64,000 nucleotides of DNA from Piscicola geometra (Eukaryota; Annelida; Clitellata; Hirudinida; Piscicolidae), in contig OX030959.1 of the NCBI GenBank assembly GCA_943735955.1, positions 781,725 to 845,724 on the forward strand. The letters are read 5' to 3'. The position numbers and the translations under genes were made by a program. How positions within the stretch are numbered: the stretch's first letter is position 1; each line of letters starts with the position of its first letter. Positions 35,256-51,557 of the stretch are shown here, in pieces. Under the pieces are notes generated by a model. The model was not told where the DNA came from. It worked only from the letters and a program-made list of their open reading frames with translations, and did no database searches.

Positions 35256-35795
35256 ATGCGCTTGCTGTGTATGTTTGTGTGTTAATGGGGGTGTTTGTTG
35301 AGTGTGTGTGTTTGTGTGTTAATGGGGGTGTTTGTTGAGTGTGTGTGTTTGTGTGTTAATGGGGGTGTTTGTTGAGTGTGTGTGTGGATTGGGTCGTAGT
35401 GGATGTTGTGGGGGTGTATGAGTGAGTGTGGTTTGGAGTGTTGTATAAGGGGGTGGTAGGAGGATGCTTGCAAGGTCTGAACGCTGTTCTTAAAGGGTTT
35501 ATCATCGGCACTTGTGGTGCTTTGTACCGTCGTGGTGGCTGTGTGCTGGTGACCAATGATATACTGCTTGCCTGCCTCGCATTCAGTGATTCGTCTATCC
35601 GTTTGTAATCTATTTCGCTTGTTTTGTCGCCGTTTTGCATTGTTTCAGTAGCTTTGATACTTGAGCAAGTAGATGCATTCGTTTTTATTTCTTGCATTCA
35701 CATCAACCAACGCCAGAACTCTTCTATGTCGCTTCCGAATAATCACGTGTAACTCTTTCCTTCATTTATATAGCGAGTAATTTTTTTAGATTAGA
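35256..35795. other. Convergent 3' region of adducin and acyl-CoA synthetase
   Basis: Both genes end toward each other across 540 bp. About 3 copies of a 40-bp unit containing GTGTTAATGGGGGTGTTTG lie at 35277-35385, in the expected adducin 3' UTR. A minus-strand AATAAA sits at 35684-35689, about 110 bp past the synthetase stop, and could be its polyadenylation signal. 3' UTRs may overlap. Confidence 0.5.
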
Positions 35796-39360
<3,565 letters not shown>

Positions 39361-40780
39361 GGCTGGGCTGACGAAAAGCCCTCAAGTCTCGATGCTGACT
39401 TTTGAAAACGAACGAGCGAGACGGGCAAGTTGTCTCTTGAGCTCATTCAAACACCTCAATTGGCAAAGAAATCGGCTCAGTTGCTGGGATGGTTTCCGTT
39501 GACTGTAACGAGAATACTGAATACTGAAGCTCGGCAGTTTATATTTCTCATCAGATATTGTCTCAGAAAGAATTTTTTAAAGTAGTTTTTGATATAAGGT
39601 AGTGAACGTCATGTTAATGTCAATCGTTCATCTGCACTTTGTTCATTGGCTTGCGTAACAGGCATCGTCATCGTCCTACTTCATAGTAGAAGCTACAAGG
39701 TATCTCGAAGATGGTCTGATTTGTCTCAACCTCCTGCTTTGACAGAGGTTTTTTGGTACTTACATTTTCTTCGCAAATCTTTCGTTTTCGCAACCTCTTT
39801 TCAAGCGTTCTAGATCTTTATGGCTTTCTTGTAGTAGAAACTATCGACACCTCTCGAACGGTTTCTTGAACAGCACCAAGTGATCAAACGATTTAGTTCT
39901 GCTGGTTTGCAGAACTAATGCACTTTCTTGGATTCTATACATTTGAAAGAAAAATGCAGACTGATGACGTTGCTTTTTTTAATTTAGCACATCCTGGGTA
40001 TACAGTCGTTACGTCATCACTAGTCATCTCTGTTGTAACAGTCTTTGAACTTTTCAAACTTGTCCACAAAAGACTATGAGAGGAAAAAAAGATGTCGCCT
40101 AGTGAGTGAGAAAAGGTGTGAGAAAAATTGTAGGAGTAACTGCAAGCTTGCTACAAACTCTCAAAGATATGACATTGAAATAATCAATCAATCAAATCAG
40201 TCAAATCAATTTCTATAGCGCTCTTTCCTCAATAGAAATAGGAACAAAAATTCAAACGCAAACACTCAGCAAGACACAAACATATGAAGAAGCAAGTTTT
40301 CATATACATTTTATAATTAAAAAGTAACTTTCAGGCTTTCAAAGCCTTCTTGCGTCTGAAATACAAAACATTTAACGAATCTTTCGTGTTTTGCCTCGCC
40401 GACCCTTAAGATTAATTCTTGCATTCCACACGCACGCCGTTAAAACTGCAATGGATGAAAGTGTGATTACAAATTGTTGGGAGTCTTTAAAACAGAAGTG
40501 ATAGCAGTTAAAAGTTAATTAGAACTTGCATTGTCACGCATTTTAGTTTGTGTGACCGAATCCTGGATTGATTGAATTTGATGAAATTATTGCGCACTTC
40601 CTTCTAGCAAGAAATACTGCGGAGAAGAAGAAGTCGCAAATTAGGAAGGAAGCATTGAAGCGAGAAGCTGTAACAACTCTTGAAGGGAGTTTAAAGGAAT
40701 ATGTGACTTGAGCAGTTTAGATAGCGCAGGTGCATCGGCAAAGGATGCGGAAAATAGTATGTTACGTAATGGAAAGAAGC

Positions 40781-40817
<37 letters not shown>

Positions 40818-41621
40818 GCGGTCGTCTCCTATAAAAGCTCCGTCATGACTTTGTGGAAATGAAAAAAAGGCTTAGAACGGGATTTAAAGCTCTGTGTGGA
40901 AAGTTAAACAGAGCAGTTTTAAAGCCAAATCATTTATAAAAGGTGAATTGAAAATAATAAATATCTAAACTAAATATTTGTAAATATATCTTTTATGGGC
41001 GTGACTAGCATACATTTATTTGAAAAATATACAATAAATGCGACCCAAAGCTTGCTTGTTCGAATCCCTGATAAGCAACCATGTATATGATGCGGTGTTT
41101 GCGACGTATGCATTGAAAGATTTGTATGTCGTGTGGAGTGGCGTCTCTGGCGCATAAGAACCATGGTCTGAGAACCATTGTAAAATGGCCTGCGTCTGTC
41201 AGGCTGTGAATAGTATAGACCTAAAAAATAGAATACAACAAAATATTTATAAAAAACAAATTGAGAACAAAATGTTAAAAACCTTTTAAATACTATGGAA
41301 AAACTGTTTAGTATTTCAGTATCTCATGCCGACTGAAAAACGTCAATTTAGAATATTTTTTCAGTGCCGTTTAAATATTAATTCCATGCTTTAAGACTCG
41401 GCATCCCTCTCAATGCGCCATTTGTTGAGCAACCTTGTAAGCAGTTGCGATCCTAAAAGCACCTTAAAAAGCACCACAAAACCATCCTAGAAACGACCAC
41501 AAAAGCGTCTCATAATTCTTCTAAAATCTTTAATTTCAAAGCCTTTATCAGCGATCAAGCCACACATTTTTCTTGGTCTTCCTACAGAACAAGCCTCAAC
41601 GCACACGAAACAATCAGTCGA
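39361..41621. promoter_or_regulatory. Divergent intergenic region, acyl-CoA synthetase and guanylyl cyclase
   Basis: These 2.26 kb separate the minus-strand start of the acyl-CoA synthetase from the plus-strand start of the guanylyl cyclase, so 5' control regions of both are expected here. It contains a (GAT)n run at about 40782-40815 and a possible repeat fragment around 40185-40235 with the core TTTCTATAGCGCTCTTTC. I see no coding exon and no confident core promoter. Confidence 0.4.
40185..40240. repeat. Possible dispersed repeat fragment with TATAGCGC core
   Basis: ATCAATCAATC followed by TTTCTATAGCGCTCTTTC resembles a core I recall from dispersed repeats of several marine animals. Only one copy is visible here, so the call rests on memory. 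Confidence 0.2.
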
Positions 41622-44600
41622 ATGAAGAAATCTAAACCACCCCCTAAAACAGGCTTCCTCCCCCTACACAACAAGCTCCCCATCCCTCCACCACTATCCT
41701 CCACTACTATCATCAGCATCATCCTTTTCATATTTGTGCTGTTTCTTCCACCCACCAACTTGTTCCGGATTGGCGTCATCACCAACGTTAACCAGGTGAC
41801 AACTAATGGATTTTTAAGTACTTCAAGCCTCCAACCAATAAATTAGTCTTTCCGACGCCTTAAAAATTTGAATAGTGTTAAAATATGTATAAAATTTTAG
41901 TTGAGAATCTAAGCTAAATTAAGTCTATTTAAATATATTTAATGAAAAACTGATTTTATAAACAAAATAATAAATAAAAATCGTGCTTCAGACTGTGAGC
42001 AAATGTGGTTTGTACATAAGACTTATATAAAAATATATTATATAATAAAAGTGCTATGTAGAAAAGAATTAGCGAAAATAGTCATTTGCAAGCAGATTCC
42101 GATGAAATAAGAGATTATTGGCTTGTATGGTAGTCGAAAGAAAGCCATCTTGGTGGCTGGGTGAGAAGGGTGTGCCAGTAGGTGTGATGGCTGCAAATCC
42201 ATGCCTAATAAGAAACCAAGCTAAACCATTTTTCAAAAGTTTTTCATACACACACACTCACACACACACACGCCCACAAACACACACACACACATGCCCA
42301 CAAACACACGCATGCCCACAAACACACATACACACTCAAACACACACATGAACACACACACACACAGGCGAGCAACACATACAACAGGATTTTGGATGGA
42401 GTGAAGTTGGCCACCAAGAACAACATCAAGGTGGAATCGTTCAGGTGACAATTACCCCACATTAAATTGCTTGATTGATCAATTAACCAGCCTTTAATTG
42501 CTTGATTCATCAATTAACCAGCCTTTGATTGCTTGATTCATCAATTAAGAATTTTGGTCTCTAAGGGTGCTATTATTATGTCGATGTCGTCTTGTGCTGA
42601 CAGTGAATTCTCAATTTTAAACACTATATCAATATAATTAGAGTGAATTATATTTATAAAAAATGTTAAAATGACAAAAAGCCTATTAGAGCGCCACTTG
42701 CCTGCTTCTCTATTTTATAACGAATCCTCAGTCTTCTCTTCGACAAAAAAATATTTAAATTTGTTAGCGATTTCTTTGTTTTTTTGAGGTTTATTATTAC
42801 GAGCGCTTTTGTTCGCTTCGAAAAAGACGCTATACACATAATTAGTGATTGATTGATTCAGATTTTTTCCTTCTTTTTCAACTTGCAATCACATGCCCTC
42901 ATAATCCCCTAGTTTCAGCATTCTATTCAAAACTGTTTTTACAAACTCTTCTATTTTTTCCCAATCAAATCATTCGTTAGATCCTATTATGTTCAACCGT
43001 CTGCCCATAATCTCACCGCAAACCTCTTCCTATCCACCATCATCTCTCCCACAAACCTCCTCTTCCCTCTCTCAGCATCTCGATGAGGTCAGTGACAAGG
43101 TGCAACGGGATGACCGGCATGACGGAGGCACTGACGCTGATCCTGAACCAGTCAGTCAACGTCATCTTTGGAGGACTCTGCTCTGAAAGTACGCGAAGGG
43201 AAAGAGAGAGTGGATGAATGAAGAGTGGATGAATGAAGAGTGGACGAGTGAGAGGGTTGGATGAAAATTTATTTAAATCTGCTTTGAAATTTTCTAACGC
43301 GATTAATTTCGAAGAATTTTAAAGTTATGTTTGAAAATAAATTAATTTCATGGGAATTCTTTCAACCTTCAAGAGAAAGGAACTTCAGAGTGGATAGAAA
43401 TTTTAGTTAAAGAATATGTTCCAATTAGCGTAAATGTTCTAAATTTAAAAAAACCTTCAGATTAAAAAGATATTAAAATGATTGGAAAGTTTGAAATTCT
43501 AGAGACATGCTAATTAGGCATCTTAAAGATTGATTAGGCATTCAGTTATGAAGGCAGGTGCAAGTCGACTTTTGAAATGAACCTACTTTTACGACTGAAT
43601 TGCACCAAAAGACTAATTAAGTCATCAAATGGGATCAAACAACACGCAAACTCTTCATCTTTAAGCGCCATCTCATGTACCGTAAAACATCGAAGTTAGC
43701 GCACATCCTTTAATAGTTGTTTTTCCCAGCGTCAGAAAGTCTAGGTATCATTAAATAGAATTAAATATTTTCAAATAAAAAATATTGACGACATTCGTTT
43801 TTTAAGGATTTTTTGTAAGACCATGAAATAATATTTTGTGATAACAAACCTTTCCAATTCAACCATCACAAAGACTGCAAGGCGACGGCACAAGCAGCGA
43901 ACTACTGGAACCTGCCTTACTTCCCGCTCAACTGCTTCGACTCCACCATGGACGACACCTCCATCTACACCACCGTCATCCGCCTCTTTGGATCTCTCTC
44001 CGGTTTCGGTTCGGCCTTCAGGACTCTCTTCATGTACTACACGTGGAATGTGGCTGGCGTTTTGACGGAAGGTGAGTGAGGGTGGGAGATTTTAAACTTC
44101 TGTTCACAACACACCAATCTCCAACACAACAACCACCAACACAACAACCACCACTAACACAACAACCACCACGAACACAACAACCACCACTAGCACAACA
44201 ACCAACACCAACACAACAACAACAACCAAAACAACAACAACCACCAACACAACAACAACCAACACAACCACCAACACAACAACCACCACGAACACAACAA
44301 CCACCAACACAACAACAACCATGAACACAACAACCACCAACACAACCACCACCAACACAACCACCAACACAACAACCACCAACACAACCACCAACACAAC
44401 AATAACCACGAACGCAACAACCACTCTGCTCAGGTGACGGGGGATTTTGTTCGTTCGCGATCACTTCAGTGCGCAGGAGGTTCCGAGAGCAGCACATCAG
44501 CATCGACACGTACCTCGAGATGCCCACAGTGCTCGATGGCAGTGAAGTTTTGGCCCTCGAAAAGCTCAAAAGCTCCGCCAGAAGTGCGTTTTTCACTGAT

Positions 44601-47600
44601 GATGATCAGTGACTGATGATGATCAGTGACTGATGATGATCAGTGACTGATGATGATCAGTGACTGATGATGATCAGTGACTGATCGGTTCCAATGATTT
44701 TGGAGGCCTAGTTATTGTTTTGTGAGTATTTTATTCGGTTCATTTAAACGACCAAATAATTAGTCGGTGTTTTATGCATTTTTCAGCCATAGTTTTAAAA
44801 CAGATTTACTTAATTAAATCTGTAAAAGTGTGGCATTTATACAAGTTTAGTGAATAAATTATTTTTATTCATTCGAAGATAGAATGAGTTTATATTTTTT
44901 AAAACTAATTTTTTATGATATATAATGAAACCATTATTTTGGGGAATGTGAGTTATCTCGAGGCATTTCGGCAACCCGCAAAAATGTATAAGCAACAATG
45001 CTGTTTCGCAACATCATTAAGATTTAACCATATACATATACTGTATATATATATGGATTTAACATTTAACCTCATTTAAGACGTTAAAACAAACAAAAAA
45101 CAAAAAAATTTAATATAAATGTTTGTGATGACTTGATTTGTATGCCAATATTTTTATTTTATCTTTTATTTTTGCATTTTAAAAAATTCTTATTTTTTTA
45201 AACATGTAGACTATTAATCTATTTAAATATTGTTTTTATTCTAAATGTGATTTCTTTATCGGAATCCAATCTGGAAGCTTAAACCAAAGAAGTCACATGA
45301 GCCGTCTAAACATACATTGAAGCAATCGGACCAACACTTGCACAATGCCACCAGAAAAATTCTGTTATCGTTTTAGAACTTCAGAAGCCCTAAAAGAATT
45401 TCAATCACCCCCAACCACCCCCAACCACCCTCAACACCACCGCCTTCACCAACACTACCACAGTAATTTTCTTGTGCCACTCCAACTACACTGTGATGCG
45501 GAACCTGATCTTCAGGGCACAGAGCATGGGCATGACGAATCCCAGAGAGTATGTATGGCTCATCTTCTACAACATCTACTCCGACTTCCCCTTCAACATG
45601 CTCTTCGAACCCTGGGACGAAGATGCAGCGGTGACGACCGCTCCCCAAGAGACTACCACCGCTGGTATGAAGCTGAACAGCGGCACTCTCAAGTTCGACA
45701 CCAGTCTCTTCGCGAAACTCACTTCTTGGCAGAGTGAAGATCCTTACAGTCTCAACGATACAGGTTTTTAGTTTAGAGAAATATAAAGATATGAAAAAGA
45801 ATTCAATCTTTGGTTTTTTTACAATATTTTTTTAAAGTCTTTCTCTTAAACATCAATCTAATTATAAAGGTTTTTACAAAAGAATTTTGACATCAAAAAT
45901 ATAATTTTGGAAAATTACAGGATGGAATACTTTGAAAACCCTTTTAAAATGTCATATTTTAGAACTTTATAATTATTTCAGTTAGTTCTAAATATAGAAA
46001 ATAAACTATGTTGGTTTCTATTTAATAAAAACTATTTAATTGTTGAGTTTATATTCAGCTGGTTTATTTTATCCAGTTTCAATGCGACACTTATAAATTT
46101 TGTTAAAATAAAAAAATCAATTCCAATTTATTCTAGAAAAATACTTTTTAAATAATTTGTTAAAAGCTGATTATTTATTTAATTGGAAAAAAGTTGAATA
46201 GACTTCACAAAGACGTTTTCATCATCCTCTCACTTCCTTCTCCAAAGACCTCCACAGCATGAGGGACGTGGAGAGGAGGAAGAGGTCAGTGGCGCCCGTG
46301 GAAAAGGATGCCCTGAAGGAGTACAGGAAAAAGGCCTTCCAGAGCGTCAAGATTGTGAGTTGAAACTGAAAGGGTGGATGAGTTGATGAAAGTGGATGGA
46401 GATGGTGCATGAGTTTCCGTTGGTGGAGCGAAAAATGAATGGTTGATGCCACGAAAACAAATAATTGACAAAAAATTGTTTTGTCTGCAGCAGGAAAGGC
46501 AGTAAATAAAATGATAAATATGACAGTGGTGTTGCTATTTCGGCATAAGGGAGCAATGAAAATAATTTAAAGCTTCATTACGGCAATCGTGAAAAAAGAT
46601 CGATTGTCAAGGAGAAACACTGCCCTCAATCCACCTCAGCTGCAATAAAAGAGTTGTATAAGAGGTTTATTCAAATTGAGAGCAACCAGTATTTCTTTAT
46701 TTCCCTCAAAGAAATTCTTCTGAAACTGTTTGGAAATTCTCGGAAATTTTAATTTTCGTAGCCACTCTGTTTTCTTCACAGCGACATTTCGGAAATGGTT
46801 CTGCAATTAAATCCCTTTGGTACAGGCATATTGCTAAGTTACCACCGCAACTAAACTACCGCATCACAACTGCACCAACACGACCACACGACAGCACGAC
46901 GTTTTTGCCATTGAACAATCTTCCTTACATAAAGCATTGCCATCACAGCTGCAAGGAAAAAAACGTAAACGTCCCCATAACCAGTCTGACTATAAAAGAA
47001 AAATAGGGATTTTCATTTAGATTTTTTTCCATGAGACTTAAGTTGATCTTATTGGTGGTGCCGATCTTCTCTCGAAGAGTTTTCAGTTTCTAGGGTGTGT
47101 GGGAATCGAACTCACGACTTATGGTTATGAGTCACGAGTCGTTAACCCTTCGGACATCAACTCGCCACACCCAGTTGACCTACAAAAACTTCTCTGTGCT
47201 GCCCGAGGTGAAGGAGTCAAGGACGAAATTCAACCTCTTCGTAAGCAGCCATTTAAATTGACAATTGAAACCGCCACTGTTGTATTATTTAAAGACTTTG
47301 AAATAATGAAAATGAAACAGTGATGAATAGAATAATTCAATTGGTAAAATGAACATACAAATTCTGTGATTATATGATAAACCTGCAGGATTACATCACG
47401 GACATAACCTTTTTGTACTTGAAGCTCCGAGATATGGTAAGAGATTCCAATGGTTTATCGTTTTTGATGTTTAAAAATAATTTTATTTATGACTATTTGT
47501 TTATTTATTTCAAATACAATATATATATTAGTTAATGGAATGCTTTTATGATTCTATCATACTTTAATTTTGATTTCTTAGATTATTTTGTCAACTCGTA

Positions 47601-50600
47601 AACATCATCAGTTCTAAATGTTTTAAACGCATGGCAAAGTGTAAGACATCTTAACAAACAGTGATTTATTTAAGCCAATTTGCTTAGAATAATAACGCCT
47701 TTTTGGAGGATTTCGTTTTACTTTTTTAAATCCACACCAATAGTTTACTTTCTCTTCCCCAAGGCTTTGTTCTCAAAGCATTTGTGACAATTATGGCCCA
47801 TCCCTAGCCGCCTCCAAACGGCTAGAGACTGATGAATCTTTTCTCTACTACCACTATCATTAGCACTATCACTACCGCTCCCACTATCGTCACCAAAACC
47901 ACCATCAATGAACCACCCCTACCTCAACCACTATCACCCTCTCTCTTCTTCGCAAGCAGTGCTGTCGCAGTCTCCAGAAGACATAAAAGCTCTTATCGTC
48001 CACTCAAACCATTAGCAATTAGAGGCAGTCTTTGCGGCTTTCCATTAGAACCTCTTGCCGTTGTTTATGAGTGAAAACATTGAGCCGCATTCTGCACCAT
48101 GAGACATTTGTAATTTATGCGTCTTTAAATGTAAATGAAATGTAAACAGACCGCTTATTTACTGTGCAGTCGTAAAGTTTAAATAAAAAATAAATAAATA
48201 ATTCGTTTAGGAATAAGTTCGAATCGGAATCGAAAATTATTTTATTGATGCGACAAAAGACTCAACTTAATTCCTATTTTCTGAGGTGCATTTCCCATGC
48301 TGCGCAGGTGATCGACTGGGGCGAGGATCCATTGGACGGAACCAGTATTCTGAACGCCACCAAGTCTGTCGCCATCTCTGGTGCGTGCATTCAGGGTGCT
48401 TTTGAAGCTCCATGGTGCGTGCATTAAAGGGTTCAAATCCGTTTATAAAACTCCACTTCCCAAAGAACTCATCGAATAATTAATCGAGTTTTCTTTACAA
48501 AAAAAACGCACTTAACAAGGTTTTGAAAATTCCCATGCTTTGTGAAGGAATGTATATGCCGGCTCGGTTTGAGTCGTATTTTATTGCATTTTTTGTCTCT
48601 TATATTGTGTTAAGCACTTCATTTTGTTATATCTCATTTGTAGGAATGCACTTTATTTTTTGCATTGTGTGAAATACTTTATTGTTTTGAATACTTTATT
48701 GTGTTGAATACTTTATTGTGGTGTATCTCATTTGTAGTAATGCACTGCCAGTCTGTTCCGAAAGCCAAAAAGAGCTAATTAGTCCAAGACAGTTTATGCT
48801 TCATAATCTTTCTCCTGCTTTCCTTTACCTTAATTTTTTTACCAAAAATAAAAATAAGAAAAAAAACTTATTTAAATGAACTTTTTGCGCAAAAGTTTCA
48901 AATTCGCCCACTTGAAATTCGCCCACTTGACATTCGCCACAGGATACACGCAGCAGATCCGCTTCAACAAGAACGCCGACCGCATAATGTCGTTCATGGT
49001 GTGGCAGCTGCCAGAGAACGCAGCCACTTTCCGCCCCTACCTCGAGATCAACCTCTCCATCTACGACAACTACACGGTTGCATCAGAAATTTTAAGTTTA
49101 CCTAGCTAACAATTTATAACACAGTTAAGTACTCAAAAGGACACACGTTCAAAAACCAAAGTTTTTTTTTCTTTTTGGCATTGAGAAACGGATGCCTCTT
49201 ATACACGTTGTTTAGTTTCAACCATAGTTTAATTGTATTTTATTTAACACTAAAAAACAAATATAAAAAAACAATTATTTATATAAATTTAAAAATTTTA
49301 AATGATCTTTAGACCTAAAAGCATCAATTACTTAAAAAAATTCTTGAGTACTATTCTTTGGGCCAATGAGGGAGGGTGAGTCGTGGAATGAGAGGGAAGA
49401 GGGCTGAATAAGTTATGATGGCAGCATGAGTGATCGAACGGGTTTTCAAGAATTCCTTACTTAACAAAATTAGCGAGTTGAGATTTTTCTACTGCTGTAA
49501 TATTTAGATTAAAAATAATATTTTCTTTTAAATTATTTTCTATTACAGATTTCTTCGATATAAATTTATTTCTCGATGAATATATTTTTAATGTAAGCTC
49601 TAGTTTGAATTTTTGAATCAAAAGAATTCATTTTTGATTTAATAAATTTTCGCTGAATAGGAAAGTTCATTTTGAAATGAGCACGTGAGAAATAAAGGTA
49701 GAAAACAATTAGAGAAGTAATTGGACTTCGCGTGCTTTAACGCTAATCGTTTTTTAACCGCTTGGAAAAATTAAAAATAATAAATTGTCTCTTAATCATT
49801 ACCCCAAGTGCTAATGAAAAAGTTTTTTACGTTTGAATTGAATTAACTTGAGAAAAAACTAAATGTAACGATAAAAAAGTATCCACATAATACAATATAA
49901 AATAGGAAAATAAAAAGTGTCTATTAAATAGAAGTGACACAAGTCTGAAAATTAAAAAAATCACATTATTTTATAAAATCCAAACTTTTACAATTTAATT
50001 TTCTTTCAAGAAAACGCTAAACTGACATTGATCTTAATTGCAAAAACATTTCAAGTAATTATTTTTCACACGGTCTGATGTATTGAAGTATTTAAAAATA
50101 GCTTTTCAAAACATTCAAAAATAGGTTTATTTAACATTAAAAAATATATTTATTGAACATTGGAAAATATATTTATTAAACATTAAAAAATATATTTGTT
50201 GAACATTAAAAAATAGATTTATTGAACATTAAAAATAGTTTTATTTATATGCTGACAGATGGATTGACTCTCCCTTTTCACGTAATTTACAAAACTTAAT
50301 TTTAAAAAAGAAGTTCATTCATTTGTTTGGCTCCACGCCACGTTTATAATATTCTTTGTTGTGTTGCATTGTTCAACACGGCTAGTACGGACCTGCCTCA
50401 AACAGCAACACGAACTAGGCTCAAAACAAACACCTCTAAAGTTTACATGGCATCAAACCCAAAGCGTTTGAAAACGATAAAAAATATACATCTTCTTCAA
50501 CTTAAATTGACCTGTCTAATCCGACATTTCTCAATTCGCCCACCCAGGCGCACCTCATCAGCAAGGAGTGGTGGGGCACTTCGACGACGGTGCCGTTAGA

Positions 50601-51517
50601 CGTACCCGTCTGTGGCTTCGAGAATGAACTGTGTTCCGAGAGTTAGAGACTTTCTCCATAATGAATTTGAGGATTATTATCACGTTCTTGATTTAGATGA
50701 AGATGGTGATGATGATGATGATGAAGATCGAGATAATGATGTCAAAAAGTATCATCACGATGCAAATTCTTCTATTTAATCTTTTTGTTTCCATCACCCC
50801 TTCCTCCCTCACCCCTTCCTTCCTCACTCCTTCCTCCATCACCCCTTCCTTCCTCACCCCTTCCTTCCTCACCCCTTCCTCCCTCACCCCTTCCTCCATC
50901 ACCCCTTCCTCCCTCACTCCTTCCTCCCTCACTCCTTCCTCCCTCACTCCTTCCTCCCTCACTCCTCCCTCCCACACCCCTTCCTTCCTCACTCCTTCCT
51001 CCCTCACTCCTTCCTCCCTCACTCCTTCCCGACTACTCCACCAGACATGGAAACGACAGCGATCGGCTTGTCTGTCGGCTGCATCGGACTCGTCTGCCTC
51101 ATCGCCATCGCCATCGCCTGGAGGTCGCTGACGTTTGATCAAGTCGTCATCATCATCATGCCCATCATCATCGTCATCATCTTCATGCAGTTACTTTTTT
51201 AGTCTTTTCCGTAATGAACGCGGGCTGCTTGAATGGATGGCCGAGTGGTTGCGAAAAGCGTCTTTTATGTTGGGTTAATTTGTTCTACAACCCCCCTTAG
51301 ACACACCCATCTGCCCTTCCTCCCAGGATATCCAATAAAGAACACAAAATTTACAAGATGTCGTGGAGGATTGACTACAATGACTTGGAATTCCTCACTA
51401 AGGCTAGAGATGTTGATGATGCTGTTGATGATGATGTTTTTGATGATTATGTTGATGATGATGATGATTGTGTTGATGTTGATAATGATGATTATGAGGA
51501 TGATGATGATGATGATT

Positions 51518-51557
<40 letters not shown>

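Noticed and set aside
41050..41100. Possible Pol III B box (GTTCGAATCCC)
   Set aside because: No A box at tRNA-like distance and no second copy in the window; insufficient to call a tRNA or SINE.
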